Below are positions 1-11,602 of a stretch of 64,000 nucleotides of DNA, piece after piece; within the stretch, counting starts at the first letter, position 1; each line of letters opens with the position of its first letter. The stretch spans positions 2,445-66,444 of the forward strand of contig BDDC01000094.1 in assembly GCA_001662425.1 (NCBI GenBank). The letters are read 5' to 3'. Origin of the DNA: Chlamydomonas sphaeroides (Eukaryota; Chlorophyta; Chlorophyceae; Chlamydomonadales; Chlamydomonadaceae). The notes below the pieces were generated by a model, which worked only from the letters and a program-made list of their open reading frames with translations, did not search any database and was not told where the DNA came from. The position numbers and the translations under genes were made by a program.

Positions 1-3000
1 GGGCTGAGGGTCGAGGCTGGGGCCCAGCGACACGGACCGGCGAGCAACACGGACGCAACGGAACGCGGCGGCGCACATGACGCTTGCGATGCAAGTCACG
101 CGAGGCGCGCTGGGCCGAACGGAAACGCTTAGCCCTTGCCGGCAAAGCGCTAGGAAAGAGGCAGTCGAGTAGCGCAGGCGCGCCGCGCCCCGGCTGCTGC
201 AGCGCGGCGCGCCGAGCCCGGCCCCACCTGCGCGCCCCGCTTCACGGCGCCGTCCAGCACCAGCGCCACGAAGCGCAGCCCAATGTGCACCGCGTCCGCG
301 TCCGGGCTGCGCAGCAGGCCCAGGAACGCTGCCAGCACGCCGCGGCTGTCGCAGCCGCAGTCGATGCCCAGCAAGCGCAGCACGTCGCTTCTGCCCCCGT
401 CGCCGGCCTCGGCGGCGGCGGCGCCGCCGGCCGCCTCTCCGGTGCACAGCGTGGCCAGCGCCGCCGCCGCCTCCTTGCGGATGTCCAGCGCTGAGCCCGT
501 GAGCAGGCCAACCAGCGCGTCAACGGCGCCGGCCTCGGCCAGAGCGGACCGCACCGCGCGCAGCGCGACGCCGCCGGCTCGGCAGGCGCCCCAGGCCAGG
601 GCCAAGGCTGCCGCCGCGGCGCTACGCACCACGGCGCGGTGCGGCACGGCGCCCCGCATGCAGCCGACCAGCATGGCCATGCCGCTGGTGGCGGCCTCGG
701 CGGAGCCGTCGGCGGCGGCGGTGCCCCCGGCGGCGCCGTCGGGCGCGGGCTGGGCCAGCGGCGGCAGCGGCCGCGCGGCCTGCAGCTCTGCCAGGACGAG
801 CAGCGTGTGTGGTGGGTCGACGGCGACGTTGGCGAGCGCCGAAAGCAGCGGCAGCAGCGCCTGCTGCAGGGGCTGGCCGGCGGCGGCGCTGGCGGCGTCC
901 TCGCCCCGTATCAGCGACTGCGGGCGGGGACCGGGATCAGTTCGCCAGGAGAGAGCTGCACTGACGTTCGTCGGTTAGCCCTAGACGGCGGGTCATGCGC
1001 TGGCGTCCGTACCTCGTAGCCTGCCAGGGGGCTGCACTGCCGCCGCGTGTCACGCCTGACCGCCCATGGCCACGGCGCCCTAACGGATTGCTGCTCTAGC
1101 AGTCGCTTGACCCGCGCTTGACCTCCCACATCCCCCCGGCGCCCGCTCACCGCCCGCTGCGCACAGCGCATGGCGGCCGTCAGCAGCCCCGGCAGCAGTC
1201 CTCCGGGCCCGGCCATCGCGGCCACGGCCTCGGCGCTGCCGGCCGCCAAGCAGGCCCCCATCAGCCCGGCCGCGTCGCGTAGCAGCGGCAGGTGCGGCGC
1301 GGGCAGCAGCAGCAGGCGCCGCAGGCCCGCCAGCAGCTGCGGCTGGCCGCAAGCAAGCGCCGCGGCCTTGGGCAGGGCCGCGGCATGAGGGGTTTGGGCC
1401 ACAGTCAGAGAGCGCATGGGGCCGCAGTCAGTGGGCTGCACAGGCTGCGAGCAGGCGGGCGCCGCATTGTCGCGGGCACTCGCGGACCATATTGCGGCCG
1501 GGCCGGGTGGCAAGGGCCTTCAATGATGAGTCAGCGTGGAAGTCTGTGTTAGGACCTTGTCCGTAGCGCTCACCTGGTCAGGTCGGCCCTGGACCATCAT
1601 GCCCACAGCCCACAGCGCCGTGCAGCAGCAGCGCACCGCAGGCGCCTCGTCGCCGCCCTCGATGGTCATGGGCTCTGCGGCCTCGGCCTGGCCCGCCGGC
1701 GCCGCCGCCGCGCAGGCCGCCGCCGCCGGCTCCAGAACCGCCAGCAGCAGCTGCAGCACGGCGGCCGCCGCGCCGTGGCCCATGCAGGCGGCCTGGAGGT
1801 CGGGGCTCGCGCCTGCAAGCGTACGCGCAGGGGGGGGGCGGGCCCGTCACACATGCAACGGCGGCACGGGCGCACGAGCGCACGGAGGCGGGGCGAGCGC
1901 TTGGCTCGCCAACGGTGCTGGCGACACGCCTGCGACGCTCACGCACCCGCGACAGCGCCGATGGCGGCAGCAAGCTGGTCCGCAAGCAGCAGGCCGTCAG
2001 CGCCGGCGGCGCCGCCGCTGGCGAGCTCGGCGATGGCGCCAGACAGCAATGTCACGAGCACCGGCACCGCCGGCAGCACCTGCTGCGCTGACACGGCGTT
2101 GCTGGACAGCAGCTCCAGCGCCCAGGCGGCTCGCCGGGTGGCATCTGTGGGGTGTCAGGGTTAGAGCGCTGCGTGTCAGCGCTCCCATGCATGTGCAGGT
2201 GGCGACTGGTGACATCGGGCGAGGTTTAAGAAGCGGCGGTGCTCGGGCATGGAGACCCTGGGGCCGAGGCCAGGCCTTGGCGCCGTGAGCTGAGCGCTGT
2301 TGGCGGCGGCGACCGGCGGTCGCGTGTTGCCGTACCTGGCGTCAGCTGCGTGGGCTGCTGCAGGAGGGACACCAGGGATGGCACCACGCCGCCGGCCAGG
2401 GCGGCCTGGGCTGTGGCGTAGCTCCCTGCGATAACCGGAGGGCAAGGGCAGCTCAGGATGAGCGCGCGGCTCTTCGCCCATGGCGGCCAGCGCCGGGGTT
2501 GGGCACGCTGCTGCTGCCCGCCAGTCCCCGGCCAGTCCCACCCGTTGATAGGAGCGCTGCGAGCTGCTGCAGTGCCGAGTGCCACTCTGCTGCGGGCAGC
2601 TGCTGCCACTGCTGTAGCGCCGCAGCCACGGCCTTGGCCCGGTCGGCCAGCACATCGTCGCCTAGCGCCGCGAGCGCGGACTCCGAGGCGCCGCCGCCGC
2701 CCGTGAGCTCCGCGAGCAGGCGCCGGCTGCGCAACGCCGCATCACGGTTGCGGGCGGATTTCTCCTGGACCTGTGGGCATGCGGGCCGCGAGGGGTGTCG
2801 CGGGGTGGCTCGTCCCGTGCGGGCAGGTGCTAGGTACGCGGGTGCACGGAGAACTGTCTTACACACCTGTGCGCGACGCCTGCCTGTTGCTGTGGCCTCA
2901 TTTAGGGCATTGCGCGCCTTGGGGTCCGCGCGCCTGCACGGGAAAGGACAGCAGCGCCGCATGCTTCGCCATGCGCTCGCAAGCCAGGTCGCAACCAGCA

Positions 3001-3001
3001 T
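1..3001 (-). CDS. Armadillo-repeat, importin-alpha-like protein (3' part beyond left edge)
   Basis: Minus-strand exons joined by matching phases give an N-terminal basic stretch resembling an importin-beta-binding region (residues such as GRRRAQVQEKSARNRDAALR), then hydrophobic helical repeats of armadillo type, for example AALAGGVVPSLVSLL, ATRRAAWALELL and LDIRKEAAAALATLC. Exons seen, in transcript order: about 3001-2890, 2772-2552, 2430-2340, 2143-1930, 1819-1572, about 1450-1151, 920-229; a donor near 228 shows that the gene continues off the window. The best family guess is importin alpha or the related TMCO6 group, which would carry cargo to the nucleus, but the repeats are Ala/Gly-rich and divergent and no NLS-binding Trp/Asn ladder was verified. 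The start is either ATG 3001 or a downstream ATG about 40 nt in; 3001 keeps the longest frame. Confidence 0.7.
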
Positions 3002-3331
3002 CGTCAATGCTCAAGTCTTACCTACTCATGCTTCCGGTGTCAGGAGCGATGCCTCATCTGCGGGTTTTCCCGTGGATGTCTTGAGCGTCGCTCACAGCAG
3101 CCCAGTGACGTGGTAGCTGGCTGCTAATCTGATCAATGTATGTTCGGTGCAGCGCGGTGGGTTTCCGCCGAGGCCTTCGGCAATGAGCAATTCATGCTGC
3201 GATTTGCGCGAAGTGACCAGGTGGCCCAACTCCACAAGCTCTGTCCTAACAACTACACTAAAGACCCCAATTGCTACAGCAGCCACTCGCGCAACACAGA
3301 CAGCTGACTACGCAGGGCCCTCGCGGAGCTC
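3002..3331. promoter_or_regulatory. Divergent upstream region, ARM gene / PSF1
   Basis: These 330 bases separate the start codons of two divergent genes and are clearly less GC-rich than the exons. They should hold both 5' UTRs and a shared or back-to-back promoter. I see no convincing TATA box. Confidence 0.4.
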
Positions 3332-4890
3332 ATGGCCGAGCTCGGACGGCGAGCACGCGAGCTTCTCAAGGAACTTAAAAGCTATGCAACAGACCAGCTG
3401 CCGCCATACAATGTACGCTAGAAGCTGCGCAGGGGGTCGCGTTCCACCGCGACAGCTCGGGCGACAGCTCTGACGTTGCGCTTCTACTTCCGCCCTTATA
3501 GGAGGAGATGGTGCGGCTTATTCTGAATGAGTGCGAAGAGCACAACACGCAGGTGGAGGCCATCGTCAGGTGCGGTCTGTCGAGGTTGCGTGGGCGCACG
3601 GTCGAGGTCCCGCCCCTGGATGTGCCTGCACGCCCACGTGCCGGCGCCCCGCGACCTGTGTCCTCCACAGCGAGCTCCGGCACAGGCAGGAGCAGCAGGA
3701 GGGCGAGGAACAGCAGCCGGTGGACGAGGAGACCGCCACCACGCTGTGCTTGCACTACGAGTGCATCAAGCGCAACAAACGCATGCTGCTCATCTACATG
3801 TGAGCAGCGCCACCTGCGCTCTGCAGGCTCCACGCCCTGGAGCCCAAGCGCACATGCCACCCATGGCTCTGCCACGATGAGGCGGAGCCCATCCTTGGCC
3901 AGCAGCACAAGACGTAGGGCGCGCATCCTTGCGCTCACGGCCAGGGGCGCTCTCGGCAGGCCGAGCACCCGCACCGTGTACTCCTGGTCTCCCTGCCACG
4001 ATGACCCACGCCCCTTGCCTGGCCCTGCATCCCCAGGAACGAGCGCATGCAGCGGCTGCGCGAGCTGCGCTGGACCATGCGTGCGCTGCCGGAGGCCGCC
4101 AAGACGCGCTGCTCCCAGCAGGAGATACAGGTGCGGGGTGGGTGGGGGCAGAGGGCGGCGGCGGGGGCCGGCGGCTGCAGACGTGCGGCGTCTCCGCAGA
4201 CGAGGCTGTGATGCACACCGCACCGCGCCCAGCCACCGCAACTGTGGTTTACCGGGTGCCGCACCAATCGCCCACACGGCTGCGCTGGCCGCCCGCAAGC
4301 ATCCGACAATGGCCAATCAGCGCCTGCCCCACAGACCCTCTCCTTGGGCCATCTCGATGCACTCCTGTCTCCCCCGCTGTATCCCACGGCCCCCTCAGTT
4401 CTTCAACGAGTACTCCCGCGCGCTGTCCACCTACATGTCCAAAGCCGAGGGCATCGGCATGGACCTCACGCTGGTGCGACGGCCGGCACACGCGGCCCCA
4501 CCCTCGTACGGGCGCCCCCTGCAGCCGAGCCGCTCGTGCGCCGGCACACTGCCCCATGTTGCCCTGGGCTTCTGTTTCGACGCCCGCGCCTCACCTGTCC
4601 CGCGCCTCGGCTTCCCGGTCCTCCGCCTCTCAACGCCGCCGCCTCCCCTCACACTGCCGCCTCCTCCCCTCCCACTGCCGCCCCACCAGGACACGCGGCC
4701 GCCCAAGGACACCTTCCTCAACGTGCGCGGCCTAAAGGACGTGGGCGAGGTGATCCTGTCGTACGGCCGCGCCACCATCCTGGCCGGCACCACGCTCAGC
4801 CTGCCCGCCGATGAGGCGGAGCCGCTTATCCGAGACGGCACCGTGGAGCTGGTGGAGTGGGACGACGGCTTCGGCCGCAACAAGCAGTAG
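3332..4890 (+). CDS. PSF1: GINS complex subunit PSF1 (GINS1)
   Basis: Six exons (3332-3412, 3502-3569, 3671-3799, 4037-4130, 4399-4473, 4690-4890) join in phase to 215 codons plus stop, close to the 196-210 residues usual for PSF1. The protein opens with a helix (AELGRRARELLKELKSY). It then has the family's conserved block, CIKRNKRMLLIYM followed by RMQRLRELRW, then FFNEYSRALSTYM, and the C-terminal B-domain PPKDTFLNVRGLKDVGEVIL. PSF1 is part of the SLD5-PSF1-PSF2-PSF3 tetramer, which with CDC45 and MCM2-7 forms the replicative CMG helicase in the nucleus. All introns are GT-AG. It is divergent from the ARM gene and convergent with the deaminase gene. Confidence 0.93.
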
Positions 4891-4957
4891 TGATGGTGGG
4901 CAAGGCAGGATACAGAAGGGGGATGACAGGCGGTGGATGGCTTCGGCCGCAACAAGC
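4867..4957. repeat. 19-bp direct repeat copying the PSF1 C-terminal codons
   Basis: The 19 bases at 4867-4885, which encode the last residues of PSF1 (GFGRNK), recur without a mismatch at 4939-4957 in the 3' flank. This looks like a small local duplication. Confidence 0.8.
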
Positions 4958-5779
4958 GTTCCGAGGGCTCGGCCGATCCGGCACTAGCCTTTGCGGCGCA
5001 CATTGCTGCAAGCATGACAGGGTTGGGATAGAAGGTGGAGCGGCTGGGGTGCCTGAGGGTCTGCGCGTGAAGCGTGCGGCTTGGGTGGAGCAAGATGTGC
5101 GGAGGCGAGGGTGGTTACGGCATGGTGTGGTGGGGCTCGTGGGTAAGAAGCGCCCAGCGGCGCTGGACCCGCTCGGCGGTGGTGCGCCACATGACTCGGA
5201 GGCGGGACGGCAATGGCCAGGCTCAGGGCTACAGTACGCTGGGTAGGTGGGGCCGGGCTACTGGGCTGACGCATTCATCATTGGCCAAGGACGGACGGCA
5301 TGACTGGCAGACGCAGGATGCGCAGGTGATGGGGCTCAGGGGCCGAGCGCCGGTGGGGTGGGCGGCAACGGGGATTGCGTGGGTCGGGAGCTGACGCGCC
5401 AATGCGCACGAGAGGCTCACAGACAGCGAGGAGGGCTTGGTTGAAGGCTGGAGCAATGGGGGCAGGTGGTTGCTGTGAAACCTCATGAGCTCAGTCACGA
5501 CGCCATCGCGGCGCTGTAGGGCTTGAAGATTGCTCACGTCCCCTCCCGCCATCAATCCCCTGCCAGCGATCGCACTGGGGGAGGGTATTGAGCACCTTTT
5601 CGGTATGCCAAGGCGGCGCTGCAGCTTCCAGGTTGCACTCGTGTGGGACGCTGCGAAACAGCTTGTCGGTTGCAGGCATGTTGGACGGCGCCCACCATCC
5701 CGCACCAGGCCAGCCCAGCCCCGCCACCGCAGCCATGCCAGTCGCCGCGAACAAGCGGTGCCAGCGCCCAGCACCGGCG
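4891..5779. other. Convergent intergenic region, PSF1 / deaminase 3' ends
   Basis: These 889 bases lie between two converging stop codons. Short frames on both strands show no recognisable domain. It presumably contains both 3' UTRs. The TGTAA poly(A) signal typical of volvocine algae was not noticed. Confidence 0.5.
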
Positions 5780-7112
5780 TTATTGTGCCGCCGCAGCGCC
5801 CAGCGCCCGCTCCACCGCGGCCCGCAGCGCCGCCTTCTCCTCCTCGCTGGCAAATGTGTAGTCCACCGCCTTGCGAGCCAGCTGCTGCAGCGCCGACACT
5901 GCGGAGGGACAGCGTCCAGGGCCCGGGGGAGCGTGACTGCGTGTTGTCAAGCTCGCTAGCCGCCGGCTAGTTATGCAGGTGCCCCATGGATCAAGACGCA
6001 ATCCGGGTGGGAGTTGCAGCCATGCAAGCACAACCCCCAGCAACCCCCAGCCCCGCCGCATCTCCGGCCCCCCAACCTTGGCCCAGCGCAGCGCACCAGG
6101 AAGCTTGAAGGCGGCCGCGGCGATGGCGTACTCCCGCGACAGCGTGGTATTGAACACGCCCGAATCGTCCTGCAGCGCGCAAGCCCCGGGCCAGGCAGGC
6201 ACGCTTATGGAGACACAACTCCTGCGCTGCCGCGGCCGCACAGCCACCGCCCAGCCGACATCGCAGCCCAAGCCCAAGCCGAGCAGCCCTTGTGCCACCA
6301 TCCTCACGCACCGTGCACAGCACCACGGGGTGCCCAGCGGCGTACAGCTCCGCGAAGTGGTGCTCCGGGTAGGAGGGCACCGACTGCGTCAGCACGTTGC
6401 TGGTGAGGCACAGCTCCAGCGGGATGGCCGCGGACTGGGCAGACAGGGGCCGGGGGTGGTGCACAGAGGGGGCGGGTCAAGGGAGAGGAGGGGCCAGCCA
6501 GCGAGGAGAGGGTGTCGCGAGGCGACACACACGCAGCGAGATGGCTGCGGACTGGGGCCGGGCGTAGGCGTAGGCGGAGGCGGAGGCGAGCAGGACCAGC
6601 CGGCGGCGAGGCAGCCCGAGGCACCGCCAGTGGGCGCAGGCAGGGAGGCAGGCGCGCAGGAGCCGTCCGCAGCATCCAGGGCGCACGGCGGGGCGCGCCA
6701 CCGAGCGCTGCGAGCGTGGGGCCAGCAGCTCGCTCCCCCCGCCCCCGGCCCCGGCCCCGGCCCCGGCCCCGGCCCCGGCCCCGGCCCCGGCCCCGGCCCC
6801 GGCCCCGGCCCCGGCCCCTTACTCGCAGCTGCGAGGCCAGCTCCGCGTCCATGCAGCAGCAGTGGCCCAGCCGGTCGGGCCGGAAGGACAGCATGGCCGC
6901 AGTCTCCTGCACACGGTTGCGGCCAGGGGCGGGGCGCAGGGGCTGTGCGGCCAGCGCGTCTCGACGCGGTGGCGGCCAGGGGCCGTGGGGCAAGCGTCTC
7001 TCCGCCGGCTTGCTTGCGGCGGTCCGCCCGCAAGTGGGGCGGCGTGGCCTACAGCTCTCCACCATTGGGACGATCCCGCAAGCCCCACTACGCAAAGGAG
7101 CCTCCGCCTGCC

Positions 7113-7144
<32 letters not shown>

Positions 7145-9037
7145 ACCTCGGGCCGGTATACCTCGCCCGCGTGCAGCGTCACGTGCAGGCCCGCCTCCCG
7201 CGCCGCCGCCAGCGGCTGCCGCCACGCCTCCCAGCTGCCGACGTAGGGGTTGCCGGACAGGTCTAAGCCCGCCACGCCGCGGCCATGGTAGCGGCACGCC
7301 AGCTGGACCTGCGGGGCGGTGGAGAGGTGGAGCCGCGCGCCAGTGCGATGAGGTCAACGCGATGAGGTTGGTAGGGGTGCTCGCAATCTCCCAGCGCTCA
7401 TCATGGCCCCATACCGGTATCGGCCCTGCCCGGATAAACAATCCAGTCGCCTGTCCGCCTCCCGCCGCACCGTCTGCATGGCAGCCGCTTCGTCCTCGCG
7501 GCGGTCTATGGACAGCAGTAGCTTCACAATCATGGGCGAAGGGGATGCGGCAGCGGCGCCGCCGCCGCCGGCGGCCCCGCAGGCAGCGTCAGCGGTAGGA
7601 GGCCCAGCGCTGCCATTCACGGCCGCCGCCTTTGAGCCCGGGCCGGCGCTCGCGCTGCTCGTGACTGCCGCCGCTACCGAGCATGCGCCGGCAGCCACCG
7701 ACCGGGCCGCCGCCGGCGACACGCTGAGCTCAGAGGACGCGTGCGCGAGCTGGTCTCGAGAGGGGCTCGCCACCGGCACCGCCGCCGGCGCCGGCTCTGC
7801 CGCGTCGAGGCACTGGCCGCCTGGCGTGCCGGCCGGCTCCGACCGGTCCTGTTGCGTAGCAGGGGCTGGCGAGGGGTGAGCGGCGCAGAGCTGCGGCTGC
7901 GGCTGGCGCGGCCCCGCCGCCAGCTCCGCCAGCGCCTGCTCGATGCCCGCCAGTACGGCCTCCGTATACGACTCCTTAGTCATGCCGTGCTCAGGCCGGG
8001 CCTGCGGGTCGCGGCAGCGGCGGCGTCGGGGGTGCTGCCGCATGCGCACCTCGGCAGCAGGTGCACGCGCGCATCCAGCGCGGGAGCACAGTGTCCGGGC
8101 CGAGCGCTGGGCGTACCTTGGGCGTGGTGCGGAGCTCCAGGTAGACCACATTGTCGGCCGCAAAGTCGCGGACTACCTGCGGCCGTGGGCCGAGGTTGCA
8201 GGCAAGGATGAGTCGCGACCACTAGCGATGGAGGCACCGGGAGTGGGCATGCTGAGCCGCGCCGAGGCCAGGCAAGGGGCCTGCAGGGCACCCCTCTGCG
8301 CCAGAGTGGAGGACCGGCACGGCGCTGCGGCCGCACCTCCGCCGCGATGCGCGAGATGGCGTCGTGCGTCGTGGTGACTGCGTGGAGGGGTGTGAGGTGG
8401 AGGCACCGGAGGGTCTTCAGCGGCGGTGAGGCTGTGGTGGCGACGTCATATGGCTGCGAGGCGCTGTGCGTCGGCAGCTCCTCATCGCACCTGCGTGGAT
8501 GATGTCGAAGAGGCGGAAGCAGTCGGCGAGCGAGCGCTCGCCGCCGGCGGTCAAGTCGTCCAGCTGCTGCTGGCTCACAGGCAGCGCCTCGCCCGCTGCG
8601 GAGCGCTCCTCGAGGATGGCCCTGCGTGGAGGGCAGGCGGAGGCGTGAGGGGCCAAGCCCCTTCAAGCCCTCGCCTTTGAACCCATGAAGCTGCTTGCTC
8701 ACGCGCCACCGCCGCCGCACATGGCCCCGCCCACGACTCCAGGATATGGGTGGGGGAAGGGGCGCAAGCGGGCGAGCTCATGACCTTCACCCCTCAAGTC
8801 CCCTCGGCTTGCACCGCCCCCGCCAAACCCCCATCCCAAATGCCGCTAACCCCCATCCCAAATGCCCCCTTACGCCCCATCACTAATGCCGCTTCTGTGC
8901 AGGGTCATGTGGTGAGTAGCTTACCGAATGGTGTCCGGGCGCACGCTCCCGTTCAGGTGGGCGTGGAGTTCCACTTTCGGCAGCCCCTGGCACGCGGCGA
9001 GCAGCTCCGACGTGTACAGCCCGTCGTTTATTGACAT
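5780..9037 (-). CDS. ADAL: Adenosine deaminase-like protein (N6-methyl-AMP deaminase)
   Basis: The start at 9037 gives MSINDGLYTSELLAACQ and then the metal-binding HAHLNGS motif at about residues 25-31. Further exons supply LSIDRREDEAAAM, GLDLSGNP, LHVTLHAGE (His and catalytic Glu), FRPDRLGHC (His), PLELCLTSNV and the metal-ligand pair in TDDSGVF, ending in AVERALGAAAAQ at TAA 5780. All residues that define the AMP/adenosine deaminase metal site are present, so the enzyme should be active. The family's known role is hydrolysis of N6-methyl-AMP to IMP, clearing modified purines from RNA turnover in the cytosol. An insertion of about 100 low-complexity residues (Ala/Gly/Ser/Pro) lies in the exon at 7983-7480. 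Its introns hold a GGGGCC repeat and a CGG repeat. Confidence 0.9.
6743..6818 (-). repeat. GGGGCC hexanucleotide repeat at an intron donor
   Basis: About 12.5 perfect units. On the coding (minus) strand the sequence is (GGGGCC)n and begins right after the 5' splice site GTAAG of the ADAL intron that follows the RLGHC exon. It is able in principle to form G-quadruplex RNA. Confidence 0.95.
7111..7144 (-). repeat. CGG trinucleotide run in an ADAL intron
   Basis: Roughly eight uninterrupted CCG units on the plus strand (CGG in the transcript), flanked by CCA-interrupted units, just downstream of the donor after the LHAGE exon. Confidence 0.85.
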
Positions 9038-9676
9038 GGCGAGCACCACCGCGTCTTACTTTGCGACGTTAGAGAGGAGGTTAACGCAAGCAATTGTAAA
9101 CTGGTGCAGTGTGTGTCATGCGTATTCGCAAGGAGCGGAACAAGGCATTTTTATGAGTGTCAAGTATGGCATACAATTTTGACATAAAGCATTCACAACA
9201 GGCACACGTACCCTGCACGTACACTGCATTCCCCGCCCGCTTCCACCTACTCCCCCAGTGCAATGGTGGCCCTTCTATAAGGGTGAGCACAGCTAGTGGC
9301 GCCACATCGATGTGCGCTGTGCCAGGGATTCTATAGGGTTGGTAGGGTACGTTGACTCACGGTGGCAGCCCGCGGCATCCCTGCCGATGGCCGGCCCGAA
9401 CTTCCGCCCTCCCAATGAGCGCCTGCGCATGCCACCAGGTTCTTGTGCGTGGGGCAGACGTCGGCTGCGGCACCAAAGAGTCACCGGTACCAGCAGCTGC
9501 CGTAAGAGAAGGGTGCAGGACCCGCACGGCAATGATGCACCGCCGCAGGGCCTAGCGGACGCCAGACTTGTCGCTATCACGCATACCAACTTTTAATTCA
9601 GTAATTCCGCTGCATGTTCGATGGCCTAGCAACCGTGCCGTCGCGCAACTATAATAGGGTCCTGCAATTACCGGAG
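9038..9676. promoter_or_regulatory. Divergent upstream region, ADAL / RNase T2 chain
   Basis: These 639 bases lie between two divergent start codons and include AT-richer stretches near 9060-9190 and 9580-9660. They are expected to hold both promoters. No specific element could be assigned. Confidence 0.4.
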
Positions 9677-11602
9677 ATGTCCGCCGACCACTGGACATGC
9701 GCCCGGTCTATGCTGGCACTAGTTGTGACACTCCAATTGGCCCCCTTAGCTGCTGCTTTCTCAGTTGATGCACCCTGGCCGAAGCCCGAGAAAACCAAGC
9801 CTTCGCCTCCGCCTCCGGCTTCAAACTCCAACACTACTGACTTCGATTTGTTCATTTTTAGTACATATTGGCCGCCAAGCGTGATCAGTCCTGTTAGCCA
9901 TGGCCGCGCGAAACACATCATCGGCAGCGGTGTCGCCAGTGCAGGGTTTTGGTCGCACGGCTTGTGGCCAGCAAGGTAAGCAAGAAGGTCGCTGGGACGT
10001 TGGAAGCTGAGATAGGGCAACACGCCTTGGCCAACGCGACCACGTGTCCGTGAGTCCGTATAGCGTAGCTTTCCGTAACGCTTGTGCGCAGTTGGCACCT
10101 ACGCTGTTGCTTGCGATCCCCAACCACAGCAGCAGATAACGGACGATTTCCGCGTACTGCGCATCTGCCACCGACGTGCTCGCCCAACTCAGCCCTGGAC
10201 CCCGCCCGACCCCGGGCCCGCAGACTGAGGGGCCCGCTGCCCGAATACTGCGGCAAGGAGATTTTCAACCCTGACCAGCTCGGGCCCTTCGAGGGCTCGC
10301 TGGCCTACTACCTTCGCTCGCCCACCACCACCATCTTCCCCAAGAACCTGCACAGCTTCTGGAGCCACGAATGGAGCAGGTCCGTCAGTGCCGCGCCCTT
10401 GGCACCTCAGCCTCCAAGCAACCTTTCCGCACTGTCCCAGTGGCTCACCCACGCTCTCTGCACCCGAATCCAGGCACGGCACCTGCAGCGGCCTCGACCA
10501 GCTGACGTACTTCAGCGCCGTGTACTCTGCGTCGCTGCACCAGAACGTGCACGGCGTGCTGGCGGCCGCGGGCGTCACGCCCACCAGCGACAAGCGCTAC
10601 ACGCTGGACCAGGTCAGCTCCCAGCTCTCAGCTCCCTCGCCGCGCCCCACATCGACCCACATAAACCCACATCGACCCACATCGACCCACATGACGCCCA
10701 CACGAGCGTACCAGCCCCCGCCCCGGACGACCCTCTCTGCCCCCCCCCCGGGGACCATACACTCTTCCAGCGGCCGGGCTCGTGCTTCCACCACCCCGGC
10801 CTGACACCGTCCTGCGCCCCTTCCTGCCTCCCATGCTAATTTACATGCAGGTCTCGACCGCCTTGGCAGCCGCCTACGGCACAGCCTTTAACCCGCTCAT
10901 CGGCCTCGCCTGCGCGCCGCCCGCGGCCAAGGGCGCCCCCGCCGTGCTGCGAGAGGTCCGCGTCTGCCTGTCCCGGGGCTCACTCAAGCTCATCGACTGC
11001 TCCTCCATCGTCAGCGGCGCCTCCTCACCGCGGACGCAGGCGACCCACGGGACGCTGCTCGGCAGCGGCAGCAGCCCCAGCGGCGGCAGCACGCTCGCTG
11101 CCGATGACAGCGGCCGGGTGGGCGTGGCGGGTATGGGGCCCGGCGCCGGCAGCCACCAAATCAGCTCGCTATGGGCGGCGGGGCAGGACCTGGCGAATGG
11201 CGGACGCAGCGCTGAGGGCATGGCGGGGCTGGGCCTGGGGCAGGACTTGGCGGCGATATCGCTGGGCCTGGCGGCGGCGCTGGACGGCGGCGAGCGGCCG
11301 CTCCTGGCGTACGGCACATGCGGCAACTCGCCCGCTGACATCGTGTCGTACCCCGCCTTCGCCGACTCAGACACGGGTGAGGCGTCGGACAGGGGGGCGC
11401 TGCCGACGCCACCACTTTGCCGTGTCGGAGCCTTGGCACGGCCGCGTGCCGCTCTGCCGGCATGCCTGCCCGCCGCCTGCACCAACGCCCCTTCGCCCCC
11501 TCCCCCTCAGTGGCCTCGCTGCCATGGGACATCATCCTGCTGGTGTCGGCGGTGGTGCTGCTCATGGCGGCCTCCGCGGCGGGCGGCTACCACCTGCTGC
11601 TG
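9677..11602 (+). other. Module 1: RNase T2 ectodomain plus transmembrane helix
   Basis: Exons 9677-9975, 10224-10379, 10474-10612, 10851-11376, 11511-11602. Both active-site motifs are present: CAS I as FWSHGLWP and CAS II as FWSHEWSRHGTC, giving both catalytic histidines and the Glu. The C-terminal family signature (EVRVCLSRGSLKLIDC) follows. T2 enzymes cleave single-stranded RNA via 2',3'-cyclic phosphate in vacuole, ER or outside the cell; here the signal peptide and the later TM helix predict a type I membrane anchor with the nuclease in the lumen or outside. Exon 4 carries a Gly/Ser-rich extension of about 100 residues between the nuclease and the membrane. If the gene is split, this module is the real upstream gene. 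Confidence 0.85.

Noticed and set aside
6304..7598. Long plus- and minus-strand frames with Arg-Gly or Pro-Gly runs
   Set aside because: They read through the GGGGCC intron repeat and in the wrong frames of the ADAL gene.
10093..10223. Earlier acceptor for the second RNase T2 exon
   Set aside because: It would insert about 43 odd residues between HGLWP and the conserved EYC block; the acceptor at 10223 gives a direct family match in phase.
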